DNA from: Lachnospiraceae bacterium
GTDB taxonomy: Bacteria > Bacillota > Clostridia > Lachnospirales > Lachnospiraceae
Reading direction: 5' to 3'
NCBI GenBank assembly: GCA_900771195.1
Contig: CAAGMZ010000006.1
Span: 1-26,151 of the forward strand
DNA: 26,151 bases
Shown: in pieces, positions 7,643-16,402 of the stretch
Layout of the letters: every line of letters starts with the position of its first letter
How positions within the stretch are numbered: the stretch's first letter is position 1
The notes under the pieces: model-generated
Database searches by the model: none
What the model was told of the DNA's origin: nothing
What the model saw: only the letters and a program-made list of their open reading frames with translations
Program-made: the position numbers and the translations under genes

Positions 7643-8680
7643 ATGAAGAAGTTATTGAAAGCAGTCAAGTTATTCGGAATAGCAGTTACGGCATCTGCTG
7701 CACTTCTCGCAGGAATATATTTTTATGATACAAAGGCAATTGCAAATGATAATGTGAGTGCATGGTTTTCTACAGACAGCAGCAGGGAGACTGAGATTGT
7801 TGTTAAGGAATCTGCAAAGACATATGCAGAGCCGATTCAGATTAACCATGAGGAAGTTTCCGAAGCTCCTTCAGAGATGATTACAGAGAAGGTAACAGAA
7901 GAAACAGAGGCAACAGAGGTTTCAGAGACAAGCGGGGAAAAAGCAGAGAATGATGACCTGACAGTTGAAGAGAGCGAAGCAACAGAAGCAACTGCTGAGA
8001 GCACTGACGATACAATAGAGACAACAGAATTAACAGAGGCAACAGCTGTCACAGAGGCTGTTTCAGAAGAACCTTCCACAGAGGCTGTTTCAGAAGCTCC
8101 TGTTCAGGCTGCAACAGAAGCAGCTGTACCCGCAGCACCTGCACTTACCAACATTGTGTATACAGATGTCAACGGAAACAAATATAATTTTTCATCAATA
8201 GACGAAGCAAAGGCAGCACTTAATGTGGCAGTTCTTCCGGATCCCGCAGGAACTGCAGTAGCCAACAAGAGCAGATATGCGGCAGAGGCAGCACAGGTTC
8301 TTGAACTTATAAATCAGTACAGAACAGCCAACGGACTTCAGACAGTTACATACAATGATACTCTTGCCACGGCAGCAATGGAGAGAGCAGCCGAGAATGC
8401 ATACGCAGACTGGAACATGACGGCAACAGAGAATGGAGCAAAGCGCCATATAAGACCTAATTTTCAGAAGGCAAGCACAATAAGAGATGAGTATGGAATT
8501 TCAGGAAGCTGGGGAGAGAATTTCGGAAGATATCAGTGGACTGCATCAGAGATAGTTGAAAACTGGAAAGCATCAGCTTCACATAACGCATTGCTTCTTA
8601 GTGCAGATTACAGCAACATCGGAATCGGAGTTGCGCAGGATTCAGAAGGATATTTTTATTGGATTGCACTTTTTAATTAA
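7643..8680 (+). CDS. Secreted or anchored CAP/SCP-domain protein under c-di-GMP riboswitch control
   Basis: A 345-residue exported protein. The N-terminus (KKLLKAVKLF then a hydrophobic run to about residue 30) is a signal peptide or anchor. Residues about 50-170 are a Thr/Glu/Ala-rich stalk with many TEAT-type repeats. Residues about 213-345 are a CAP (SCP/PR1/YkwD-like) domain with LINQYRTANGL, GENFG, a WKAS.SHN segment and the IGIGVAQDSEGYFYWIALF end. The CAP cavity His269, Glu292 and His314 are present. Bacterial members of this family have no settled enzymatic role. RBS GGAGG lies 7 nt before the ATG. The gene is preceded by two tandem c-di-GMP aptamers, so expression should follow the sessile/motile state. 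Confidence 0.9.
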   Translation: MKKLLKAVKLFGIAVTASAALLAGIYFYDTKAIANDNVSAWFSTDSSRETEIVVKESAKTYAEPIQINHEEVSEAPSEMITEKVTEETEATEVSETSGEKAENDDLTVEESEATEATAESTDDTIETTELTEATAVTEAVSEEPSTEAVSEAPVQAATEAAVPAAPALTNIVYTDVNGNKYNFSSIDEAKAALNVAVLPDPAGTAVANKSRYAAEAAQVLELINQYRTANGLQTVTYNDTLATAAMERAAENAYADWNMTATENGAKRHIRPNFQKASTIRDEYGISGSWGENFGRYQWTASEIVENWKASASHNALLLSADYSNIGIGVAQDSEGYFYWIALFN

Positions 8681-8717
8681 GCTAATTGTCATTTAACCAA
8701 ATACATATACTTTCACA

Positions 8718-8751
8718 AAGCCCGAATGTCCACTCCCGTTCATTCGGGCTT
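8718..8751 (+). terminator. Terminator hairpin after the CAP gene
   Basis: AAGCCCGAATG and CATTCGGGCTT form a perfect 11-bp stem with a 12-nt loop. There is no clear T run on the plus strand. Confidence 0.65.
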
Positions 8752-8771
8752 CAAAATGTGTACGGTAATTG

Positions 8772-8800
8772 TTGACGAAATCTCTTATTTATACTATAAT
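8772..8800 (+). promoter_or_regulatory. Vegetative promoter for the zinc-ribbon membrane protein
   Basis: TTGACG (8772-8777), 17 bp, then TATAAT (8795-8800). It lies 45 bp upstream of the start codon and follows the preceding terminator hairpin. Confidence 0.8.
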
Positions 8801-8844
8801 TACGCTTAGTTATTTTTATCAGAAAATTTTCTAGGAGGAAAAAT

Positions 8845-9801
8845 ATGGGATTTTGTACATTTTGCGGAAAGCAGCTGGCAGACGGTGAAGTATGCAACTG
8901 CGAGCAGAGCAGACAGGCTCAGGCACAGCAGGCTGCACAGGCACAGCAGGCACAGGGATATAATTACGGGCAACCTCAGGGTTCTCCGTATGCACAGCAG
9001 GCACAGGGAGCACCTTACGGACAGCCCGGACAGCAGGCTCAGAAGAGCAAGTCAGCGGCTGATATTGAGGGCGGCGTAAAGGATGCGGTTAACTATGCTA
9101 AGGAGTATGTTAAGGATCCTTTTAATTCAACAGAGGAGTTCTACAAGAAAAAATCACTTTCAGCTTCAGCAGTGCTGGTAGCGGTTTCAACAGTAGCATG
9201 CGTACTTGCTACTCTTCTCAACCTGATTTCAATGATTATTTACAAGATAGCTTATGCACGTTCACTGTATCGTGCAACGGGAGCACATCTTTTGGTATCC
9301 TTCAATAAAGCACTCAAAGCAGCAGGCATGACCAAATGGGATATCCTTCATGAGGCAGACGGTGTGTATCCCGCACTTCATGGATGGAACTTTATACAGG
9401 CAATATTCTTCCCGCTCATTTACATAGTGCTTATGACAGCCGCAGCGATTGGTATTTCACTTCTTATCCAGAACGTGATAATGAAAGAGAAAACGGACCT
9501 CAACAAGGCAGCAGCGCTTGCCGGTTCAGTGTCACTTCCTGTTATCGGTATGCTTGTAATCTCAATAGTAAGCCATTTCATTCATGTGGCGGCACTTAAT
9601 GACCTTATCTTCCCGATTTTAATTAAGTGTATGGGAGTCCTTGCAATAATTCAGGGCGTTATTTGCCTTAAGCATGACATTAAGGACAACAAGAAGCTTG
9701 TTATTTCAATAGCAATGTTTGTAGCGGCATTCATGATAGTAAATTACCTTGTTAAGCTGCTTATACTCAGCCATTGCCCTGCATGCTTTACATTGATGTA
9801 A
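8845..9801 (+). CDS. Zinc-ribbon, Gln/Ala-rich, multi-TM membrane protein of unknown function
   Basis: A 318-residue protein. Its N-terminus is a compact zinc ribbon (Cys4, Cys7, Cys17, Cys19, of the CxxC...CxC kind). Residues about 20-70 are a Gln/Ala/Gly/Tyr low-complexity stretch. The rest carries about five hydrophobic helices (for example near 104-130, 188-212, 228-250, 262-280 and 287-308). The layout, with a zinc ribbon ahead of a YIP1-like membrane region, is common in Clostridia, but the role is not known. RBS AGGAGG lies 6 nt before the ATG. It is a single-gene unit with its own promoter and terminator. Confidence 0.82.
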   Translation: MGFCTFCGKQLADGEVCNCEQSRQAQAQQAAQAQQAQGYNYGQPQGSPYAQQAQGAPYGQPGQQAQKSKSAADIEGGVKDAVNYAKEYVKDPFNSTEEFYKKKSLSASAVLVAVSTVACVLATLLNLISMIIYKIAYARSLYRATGAHLLVSFNKALKAAGMTKWDILHEADGVYPALHGWNFIQAIFFPLIYIVLMTAAAIGISLLIQNVIMKEKTDLNKAAALAGSVSLPVIGMLVISIVSHFIHVAALNDLIFPILIKCMGVLAIIQGVICLKHDIKDNKKLVISIAMFVAAFMIVNYLVKLLILSHCPACFTLM

Positions 9802-9825
9802 TCAGATATTGATTATGATTGACTG

Positions 9826-9861
9826 ACTCCTCTGGCAGCGTATGCGGTCAGGGGAGTTTTT
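9826..9861 (+). terminator. Intrinsic terminator
   Basis: ACTCCTCTG (9826-9834) pairs with CAGGGGAGT (9849-9857), with one G-U, followed by TTTT. It lies 24 bp after the zinc-ribbon gene. Confidence 0.85.
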
Positions 9862-9914
9862 GAATATATATTGTTATAAATCGGCAAAAATGCCTAAAAA
9901 ACAGTGAAAACCGA

Positions 9915-9943
9915 TTGACTGTCGATAAAATGACAATTATAAT
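9915..9943 (+). promoter_or_regulatory. Promoter of the ABC transporter / EAL / polysaccharide unit
   Basis: TTGACT (9915-9920) and TATAAT (9938-9943) have exactly 17-bp spacing. No terminator is visible from here to 17807, so it may drive all six downstream genes. The leader of about 65 nt shows no T-box or known riboswitch. Confidence 0.78.
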
Positions 9944-10016
9944 AATATATTGATACTTTAGGATATAAAAGCGATTGTTTTTACATCATTATTTTTTACA
10001 GAAAAGGAGAAACAAA

Positions 10017-11045
10017 ATGAAAATGAAAAAGATTTCAAAAATCATCGCATCAGCACTTTGCGGTGTGATGGCATTGTCAATGGTTGCATGCGGAAGCAGT
10101 TCAAGCTCAACAGCCGGCAATGATGCAGAGAGCAAGGCGGCAGGTTCAACATCTGATAAGACATTTAACATCGGTATCTGCCAGCTGGCACCTCATCCTG
10201 CCCTTGATGCAGCTACAGAAGGATTTAAGACAGCGCTCAAAGATAAGCTTGGCGACAAGGTTAAATTTAATGAGACAAATGCAGCAGGTGACATACCTAC
10301 ATGTACAACACTTATTGATTCACTTGTATCAGACCAGGTGGACCTCATCCTTGCCAATGCTACTGCACCTCTTCAGGCAGCAGCTTCAGCAACGAAGTCA
10401 ATTCCCATTCTCGGAACATCAATTACTGACTATGCAACAGCACTTGATGTAGATGACTGGAAGGGAACAACCGGAAGAAATATTTCCGGAACCTCAGACC
10501 TTGCACCTCTTACAGAGCAGGCAGCAATGGTTAAGGAGCTTTTCCCTGATGCCAAAAAGGTAGGCCTTCTCTACTGCTCAGCAGAGCCTAACTCCAAATA
10601 TCAGGTTGATATTGTTAATGATGAGCTCACGAAGCTTGGATATGAGTGTACATACTACTCATTTACCGATTCCAACGATATTCAGACAGTTACAACAGGA
10701 GCAGTAGCAGACAGCGATGTTATTTATATTCCTACAGATAATACGGCAGCCAACAGCACAGGCGTTATAGACAACGTATGCCGTAAGGCAAAGGTTCCTG
10801 TAATTGCAGGTGAAGAAGGAATATGTAAGGGATGCGGTGTTGCAACACTTTCAATCAGCTACTATGATATCGGATACACCACAGGTGAGATGGCATACGA
10901 AATTCTTGTAAATGGCGCAGATATCACAACAATGGAAGTTAAATATGCTCCCAATGTTACCAAGAAGTATAACAAGGAAATCTGTGATGAGCTCGGAATC
11001 ACAGCTCCCGACGGATATGAAGCAATAGAAACAGACGAGCAGTAA
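10017..11045 (+). CDS. ABC transporter substrate-binding lipoprotein (PF04392/TrpX-like)
   Basis: A 342-residue extracellular binding protein. A basic N-terminus, hydrophobic core and lipobox MVAC give lipidated Cys25, followed by a Ser-rich linker. The body has the ABC_sub_bind pattern: NIGICQLAPHPALDAATEGF at the start, DLILANATAPLQAA, KKVGLLYCSAEPNS, and IPVIAGEEG near the end. Family members include the tryptophan/tyrosine importers (TrpX), but the substrate cannot be read from sequence. The frame is open from 9975, but ATG 10017 is chosen: it has AAAGGAGA 6 nt upstream and starts a proper signal peptide. Permease and ATPase genes follow directly. Confidence 0.92.
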   Translation: MKMKKISKIIASALCGVMALSMVACGSSSSSTAGNDAESKAAGSTSDKTFNIGICQLAPHPALDAATEGFKTALKDKLGDKVKFNETNAAGDIPTCTTLIDSLVSDQVDLILANATAPLQAAASATKSIPILGTSITDYATALDVDDWKGTTGRNISGTSDLAPLTEQAAMVKELFPDAKKVGLLYCSAEPNSKYQVDIVNDELTKLGYECTYYSFTDSNDIQTVTTGAVADSDVIYIPTDNTAANSTGVIDNVCRKAKVPVIAGEEGICKGCGVATLSISYYDIGYTTGEMAYEILVNGADITTMEVKYAPNVTKKYNKEICDELGITAPDGYEAIETDEQ

Positions 11046-11067
11046 TCTTTGAATTGGAGGAAGCAGC

Positions 11068-12012
11068 GTGGATATTAAGTTTTCGGCACTTTTAAGCGCT
11101 TTGCCCGGAGGTGTTGCCCAGGGAATAATATGGGGAATAATGGCAATAGGCGTGTATATTACGTACAAAATACTGGATGTAGCCGATTTGTCGGTTGACG
11201 GAACAATGTGCCTGGGAGGTGCTGTATGTATCACGCTGCTCCTTAAGGGACACAGCATGTGGTTTGCAATGCTGATGGCAACAATTGCGGGAATGCTTGC
11301 CGGGCTGGCAACGGGACTGTTCCATACGGTAATGGGCATTCCTGCAATACTTGCCGGAATAATCACACAGTTCGGGTTGTGGTCCATCAATCTGAAGATT
11401 CTTGACGGAAAAGCCAATGTGGCCATTAATCCTGATAAATACAAGCTTATTTCAAATTCAGGCGCACTTACGGATGTTCCTTTTTACAAAAATACGATTT
11501 TTGTGGTTGCAATATGTGCGGTGGTGCTCATTGCAGTGCTATACTGGTTTTTCGGCACAGAGAGAGGCTGCTCGTTAAGGGCAACGGGATGCAATCCCAA
11601 CATGAGCCGTGCGCAGGGTATCAATACAAATGTCAATAAGGTGTTGGGCCTTATGATTTCCAATGGAATAGTAGCTTTTTCAGCTGCCCTTCTTTCACAG
11701 TACACAGCCAGCGTTGATATCAACCAGGGCCGTGGCGCAATTGTAATAGGTCTTGCCGCAGTGGTTATCGGAGGAGCGATTTTTGATAAAATTTTCCATA
11801 ACTTTGCACTTAATCTGCTGGCAGTAGTTTTTGGCGGTATAATTTATTATATAGTAATGAGAATAGTAATATGGCTTAAGTTTGACACTGACCTTCTCAA
11901 GCTTTTGCAGGCACTTATAGTAGCAGTATTCCTGGCAGTACCTTACTGGAAGAGAAAATTCTTCTCAAAGCCGGTAAAGAAAGGAGCGCAGGCCAATGCT
12001 GAAAATAGATAA
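11068..12012 (+). CDS. ABC transporter permease (COG4120-like)
   Basis: A 314-residue integral membrane protein with about eight hydrophobic segments. It resembles the single-chain permeases that pair with PF04392 binding proteins, with landmarks such as VADLSVDGT near the start and ATGCNPNMSRAQGIN in a cytoplasmic loop. The GTG start at 11068 is supported by GGAGG 7 nt upstream. It lies 22 bp after the binding protein gene, and its last 17 bp overlap the ATPase gene, so the two are probably translationally coupled. Confidence 0.92.
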   Translation: MDIKFSALLSALPGGVAQGIIWGIMAIGVYITYKILDVADLSVDGTMCLGGAVCITLLLKGHSMWFAMLMATIAGMLAGLATGLFHTVMGIPAILAGIITQFGLWSINLKILDGKANVAINPDKYKLISNSGALTDVPFYKNTIFVVAICAVVLIAVLYWFFGTERGCSLRATGCNPNMSRAQGINTNVNKVLGLMISNGIVAFSAALLSQYTASVDINQGRGAIVIGLAAVVIGGAIFDKIFHNFALNLLAVVFGGIIYYIVMRIVIWLKFDTDLLKLLQALIVAVFLAVPYWKRKFFSKPVKKGAQANAENR

Positions 12013-12790
12013 TATTTATAAAACATTTAATCCTAATACCGTCAATGAAAAAACAGCCTTAAACGGCGTGAACCTTGAGCTTAAGGAGGGGGATTTTGTC
12101 ACGGTTATCGGTGGTAACGGTGCAGGTAAATCTACTCTTCTCAATGCGGTAGCCGGAGTGTGGCAGGTTGATAAAGGAAAAATATATATAGATGGCATAG
12201 ATGTTACAAAGAAGCCCGAACACAAAAGAGCCGCTTACCTTGGTCGCGTGTTCCAGGATCCCATGATGGGAACGGCTGCAACAATGGGAATTGATGAAAA
12301 TCTTGCCCTTGCGGCAAGACGCGGAAAATTCCGCGGTCTCGGTCCGGGAATAAGTTCAAAAGAAAGAGAGCATTACAAAGAGCTTCTGGCATCTCTTGAC
12401 CTTGGACTTGAGAACAGGATAACATCAAAGGTAGGACTTCTTTCGGGAGGACAGCGTCAGGCAGTTACACTTCTGATGGCCTCACTTAAGAAGCCAAAGC
12501 TTCTTCTGCTTGATGAGCATACGGCGGCGCTTGACCCGAAGACTGCAGCCAAGGTGCTTGAGACTACCGAAAAGATAGTCAGAAAAGACAATCTTACGAC
12601 ACTAATGATTACACATAATATGAAAGATGCGATTGCACATGGCAACAGACTTATCATGATGAACAACGGTAATATCATTCTTGATATTTCAGGAGAGGAA
12701 AAGAAAAGTCTTACCGTTGAGGATCTTCTGGAAAAGTTTGCTGTAGCAAGTGGAAGTGAGTTTTCCAATGACAGAATGATACTTGGGTAG
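11996..12790 (+). CDS. ABC transporter ATP-binding protein (COG1101-like)
   Basis: A 264-residue ATPase that powers the importer. All motifs are intact: Walker A GGNGAGKST (residues 39-47), Q-loop in VFQDP, signature LSGGQRQ (149-155), Walker B LLLLDEH (169-175) and H-loop His207 in MITHNM. The DEHTAALDPKTA form is usual in this subfamily. ATG 11996 has AAGGAG 9 nt upstream, inside the end of the permease gene. The EAL gene starts 32 bp after the stop with no terminator between. Confidence 0.95.
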   Translation: MLKIDNIYKTFNPNTVNEKTALNGVNLELKEGDFVTVIGGNGAGKSTLLNAVAGVWQVDKGKIYIDGIDVTKKPEHKRAAYLGRVFQDPMMGTAATMGIDENLALAARRGKFRGLGPGISSKEREHYKELLASLDLGLENRITSKVGLLSGGQRQAVTLLMASLKKPKLLLLDEHTAALDPKTAAKVLETTEKIVRKDNLTTLMITHNMKDAIAHGNRLIMMNNGNIILDISGEEKKSLTVEDLLEKFAVASGSEFSNDRMILG

Positions 12791-12822
12791 ATGATTGGAA
12801 GACCTGCAGCAGGTGTTTTGTG

Positions 12823-14925
12823 ATGAGGAAGTGTATGACAGTGAACGACAGCTTAAAATTGCATGATGAACTGACAGGGGCCTATACATTTAAAGGTTTT
12901 ATCAGCGTTGTCGACGAGCTCCTTACGAGAAACCCCAATACGGAGTTTGCAATAATTACTTCCGATGTTGAGAGATTTAAGGTTATTAATGATCTTTTTG
13001 GCATGAATACAGGAGATGAGGTATTGAGGAATCTTGCGGGATTCTGGAAAGAGCATCTCGGCACGGATGCCGTTGTTGGCAGAATCGGCAGTGATAAGTT
13101 TGTGTGCTGCTGCAGATCGGAGAATGTGAATTTTGAGATACTGAAGCAGAACATGAACTATACTGTTGAGAAAGACGGTGAGGCGCTCAGAGTTTTTCTT
13201 CAGGCCGGAGTGTATTTTGCGGATACGAGGGAAGTATCAGTAATCAAGATGTGCGACCGGGCATTGCTTGCGTTAAACAGTATCAAGGGAAAACATTCAA
13301 AGGTAATAGCATTTTATTCGGAGAATGACAGAGATGACCTTCTCATGGACCAGCAGCTTGTGTCAGATATGGACAGGGCGATAAATGAGCATGAGTTTTT
13401 TGTGGTCATACAGCCGGTATATGATTCAGGAAGCGGCAAAGTGGTATCGGGGGAAGCACTTGTCAGATGGAACCATCCCAGATACAAACTTCTTATGCCG
13501 GGAGCGTTTATTCCGGTTTTTGAGAAAAACTATACAATATCGAAATTAGACAAGTTCGTGTGGGAGGAAACCTGCAGGATTATCAGCAGTATGAAGGAAC
13601 GGGGGAATATGGTCCCTATTTCGATAAATGTTTCCCGCGCCAACATTATGTATGATAACATGGTTGAGACGATAGACGGGCTTGTTAAGAAGTATGATAT
13701 TCCGGTGTCAAGCCTGCGCATTGAGATTACTGAGAGCGCATATATAGACGATCCCCGCAAGCTGATGAATACAATCAGAAAATTTAAGAAGCTTGGTTAT
13801 ACCGTGCTGATGGATGATTTCGGTACAGGCTATTCTTCCCTCAATCTCCTCAGGGAGCTTGATTTTGATATATTAAAGATAGATAAGTCATTGATAGATG
13901 AAATAGGGAATTCAGGCAAGGCCGGCAATGTAGTTGCCAGTGTCGTCAGGATGGCAAAATGGCTTGAAATGAAGGCTGTGGCAGAGGGAGTTGAGCAGCA
14001 GGAGCAGGTTGACTTTCTTAAGAATGTCGGGTGCGATTATATTCAGGGATATTTTTATTCAAAGCCTGTAAGCACTGAAGAGTTTTTTGAAAAATGCTCC
14101 CGCAATATCCCGGTCAAGAGCAAAAAGACATATACCGATATTAATCTGGACAATATGATAAAAGTACAGGATGTGGGAATGAGGGCATTTCTGAACAAGC
14201 TGATAGGCCCGCTGGCACTTTATTCCTGTAACGGAAAAAGGCTCAGGCTGATGCGCGTCAATGAGGAATATTACGAGTTGTACGGTGTCAGTCCCGAGGA
14301 GCTGTTCGGAAATACCGGTGTACACGAAGAAACAGAGACGGTTACAGAAGCCAAGGTTATCACAGCATGTGTTGATGCATATAGGACAGGAGAGCCGGGA
14401 CATGTGATAACCGCACGAAAGAAAAAAGACGGTTGGATGTGGCTGAGCCTTAATATCAGTTATGTGGGCGATAAGGATAATGAACAGGTCTTTATTTTTA
14501 ATATAAGAGATATTACGGCTGAACAGAGCAGAAGAAACAGAAACGGCAATTCAGGGCTTTATTCTGTGCTCCGTCACATATATGTAGAGATAATCGAGAT
14601 GGATTACGAAAAAGGAACTTTACATACGGTCTACAGGGAGGCCGGAAAAGTAAGCACTGAAAGCAGGATGGCGCCCATGAACCGGCTGGTCGGCGAGTAC
14701 GCTGAAAGAGTGGTACATGAAGACAGCAGGGAACTGTTCATAAACACTTTTTCCGAAGCCAATATGAACAAATTTTTTGCCGGAAGTGATATGACGTTCA
14801 GTGTGCCGTTGCATATTTACGATAAAAACGGCAATATAAGACATATAGAGATGACTGTGGTGAAAAATAACGAAAATCCGGGAAGCCGGGTTGCCATAGT
14901 CTGCACCAGACTCATTGAGGATTAA
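12823..14925 (+). CDS. Degenerate GGDEF - intact EAL - PAS-like protein; predicted c-di-GMP phosphodiesterase
   Basis: About 700 residues with three parts. The GGDEF-like domain (about 15-170) reads GSDKF (89-93) instead of GG[D/E]EF, so cyclase activity is probably lost. The EAL domain (about 185-420) keeps EAL (211-213) in GEALVRW, INVS, EITES, the DDFGTGYSS loop, LKID, AEGVE and QGY, so hydrolysis of c-di-GMP to pGpG is expected. Residues about 440-700 look like PAS-type sensor domains at the C-terminus, an unusual order because PAS usually comes first. No membrane segment is evident. The start is uncertain among GTG 12820, ATG 12823 and ATG 12835; ATG 12823 is chosen because AGGTG lies 7 nt upstream. 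It sits between an ABC importer and sugar transferase genes, which suggests control of surface polysaccharide. Inactive GGDEF domains can act as GTP-sensing activators of EAL domains; that is family knowledge, not shown here. Confidence 0.92.
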   Translation: MRKCMTVNDSLKLHDELTGAYTFKGFISVVDELLTRNPNTEFAIITSDVERFKVINDLFGMNTGDEVLRNLAGFWKEHLGTDAVVGRIGSDKFVCCCRSENVNFEILKQNMNYTVEKDGEALRVFLQAGVYFADTREVSVIKMCDRALLALNSIKGKHSKVIAFYSENDRDDLLMDQQLVSDMDRAINEHEFFVVIQPVYDSGSGKVVSGEALVRWNHPRYKLLMPGAFIPVFEKNYTISKLDKFVWEETCRIISSMKERGNMVPISINVSRANIMYDNMVETIDGLVKKYDIPVSSLRIEITESAYIDDPRKLMNTIRKFKKLGYTVLMDDFGTGYSSLNLLRELDFDILKIDKSLIDEIGNSGKAGNVVASVVRMAKWLEMKAVAEGVEQQEQVDFLKNVGCDYIQGYFYSKPVSTEEFFEKCSRNIPVKSKKTYTDINLDNMIKVQDVGMRAFLNKLIGPLALYSCNGKRLRLMRVNEEYYELYGVSPEELFGNTGVHEETETVTEAKVITACVDAYRTGEPGHVITARKKKDGWMWLSLNISYVGDKDNEQVFIFNIRDITAEQSRRNRNGNSGLYSVLRHIYVEIIEMDYEKGTLHTVYREAGKVSTESRMAPMNRLVGEYAERVVHEDSRELFINTFSEANMNKFFAGSDMTFSVPLHIYDKNGNIRHIEMTVVKNNENPGSRVAIVCTRLIED

Positions 14926-14957
14926 TTTTTTGGCGGTTGGGCCATACAGGAGATATT

Positions 14958-16382
14958 ATGGATCAGAACAAGGACAATGTCAGAAGTATAATATTGTGTT
15001 TGCTTGATATTCTCGGAGCCGTTGTAAGCTACTTTGTGGCTAATTATGTGTGGCTCGGGTTTGTAAAGGGATTTAATATAATTGAGAGTAGCGAGATTCC
15101 GTCAAAAATAGGGCTTATGATTGGTTCTTTTGTCATAGTCATATTCCTCTGCAACTCTAACAGTGACTTTCTGAAAAGAGACGGATTCAAGGAGCTCTGG
15201 TACTGCCTTAAAATCAATCTGATTTTTGCCGCAGTGTATGCAGTGCTTGTGTTCATAAGCAGAGATACGGACGATGCCTCACGAGGCGTATTTGTATTTA
15301 CACCTTTGCTTAATGTGTTTGCAATGCTTGGCATTAACAGCGCTTTTAAGTCTTATCTTAAAAGGGCACGCAGAAAGAATAAGAAGAAAGATGTTCAGCT
15401 CTTTATTATTACCACATCAGAAAGAGCACACGATGTCATAAAGGAACTTTCCAAAAAAGCCAACTGGATGAACTGTGTGCTTGGAATGGCAATCGTGGAT
15501 GCCGATATGACAGGAAGCGAAATAGACGGAGTCAGGGTAACTGCTGATTTTCGCAATATGGTGGAGTATGTCAGAAAAGAAGCCGTGGATGAGGTGTTCA
15601 TAGATGTGCCGTATGACAGCGGAAACTCTCTCAGACAGTACATTATGGAATTTGAAAACATGGGTGTCATCGTGCATCTTAACATTGAGATACTGAAGAA
15701 GTTTAAGGATTTTAACAAGAGCCTCAGCATGATAGGTGATACACCGGTAATAACCTTTGCAACCAATACCTATGATGCCAGCAAACTGCTGATTAAGAGG
15801 CTGATTGATATTGTGGGCTCCATAGTAGGCATAATCATCACGCTCATCGTCGGGTTATTCCTTGCACCTGCACTTTTGATAGAGTCTCCGGGACCGCTTA
15901 TTTTTAAGCAGAAGAGAGTGGGAAGAAACGGAAGATATTTTTATCTGTATAAGTTCCGTTCAATGTACAAGGATGCAGAAGAACGCAAAAAAGCCCTTAT
16001 GGAAAAAAATGAAATGAAGGGGCTTATGTTTAAAATGACGGATGATCCCAGAATAACCAAAGTGGGTAAGTTTATCAGGAGGACAAGCATTGATGAGCTG
16101 CCGCAGTTCTTTAATGTACTTAAAGGTGATATGAGCCTTGTGGGCACAAGACCGCCCACCGTCGATGAATTTAAGCAGTACGAGAGCTATCACAAGAGAC
16201 GTCTGAGTATGAAGCCGGGAATAACGGGAATGTGGCAGGTAAGCGGACGAAGTGATATAGAGGATTTTGAGGAGGTTGTCAAGCTTGACCTTGAGTATAT
16301 TGATAACTGGTGCATAAGCCTTGATATTAAGATACTTTTTAAGACAATCGGAGCTGTGTTTAAACACAGCGGAGCCAGGTAA
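14958..16382 (+). CDS. Polyprenyl glycosylphosphotransferase (initiating sugar transferase)
   Basis: A 474-residue enzyme that transfers a sugar-1-phosphate to undecaprenyl phosphate, the first membrane step of exopolysaccharide or capsule assembly. Four N-terminal membrane segments (residues 1-130) are followed by a Rossmann-like CoA-binding domain (about 140-260) and a further membrane segment (about 275-305). The catalytic PF02397 domain carries KFRSMYKDAEE (about 331), TKVGKFIRRTSIDELPQFFN, GDMSLVGTRPP (about 390), KPGITGMWQVSGRS and DLEYI. The frame opens at TTG 14937, but ATG 14958 has AGGAG 5 nt upstream and starts a normal N-terminus. It follows the EAL gene by 32 bp and precedes a co-polymerase gene by 20 bp. 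No glycosyltransferases follow. Confidence 0.94.
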   Translation: MDQNKDNVRSIILCLLDILGAVVSYFVANYVWLGFVKGFNIIESSEIPSKIGLMIGSFVIVIFLCNSNSDFLKRDGFKELWYCLKINLIFAAVYAVLVFISRDTDDASRGVFVFTPLLNVFAMLGINSAFKSYLKRARRKNKKKDVQLFIITTSERAHDVIKELSKKANWMNCVLGMAIVDADMTGSEIDGVRVTADFRNMVEYVRKEAVDEVFIDVPYDSGNSLRQYIMEFENMGVIVHLNIEILKKFKDFNKSLSMIGDTPVITFATNTYDASKLLIKRLIDIVGSIVGIIITLIVGLFLAPALLIESPGPLIFKQKRVGRNGRYFYLYKFRSMYKDAEERKKALMEKNEMKGLMFKMTDDPRITKVGKFIRRTSIDELPQFFNVLKGDMSLVGTRPPTVDEFKQYESYHKRRLSMKPGITGMWQVSGRSDIEDFEEVVKLDLEYIDNWCISLDIKILFKTIGAVFKHSGAR

Positions 16383-16402
16383 CCCGGCATAAGGAGGATA
16401 AC

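Noticed and set aside
9975..10016. Upstream start for the ABC binding protein
   Set aside because: It would put 14 residues before the signal peptide, and the ribosome site fits ATG 10017.
9862..10016. T-box or tryptophan-type leader before the ABC operon
   Set aside because: No T-box sequence, specifier loop or terminator-antiterminator pair could be seen in the short leader.
12823..13330. Active diguanylate cyclase
   Set aside because: The motif reads GSDKF, so a key glycine and the catalytic Glu are replaced. Only the EAL half looks active.
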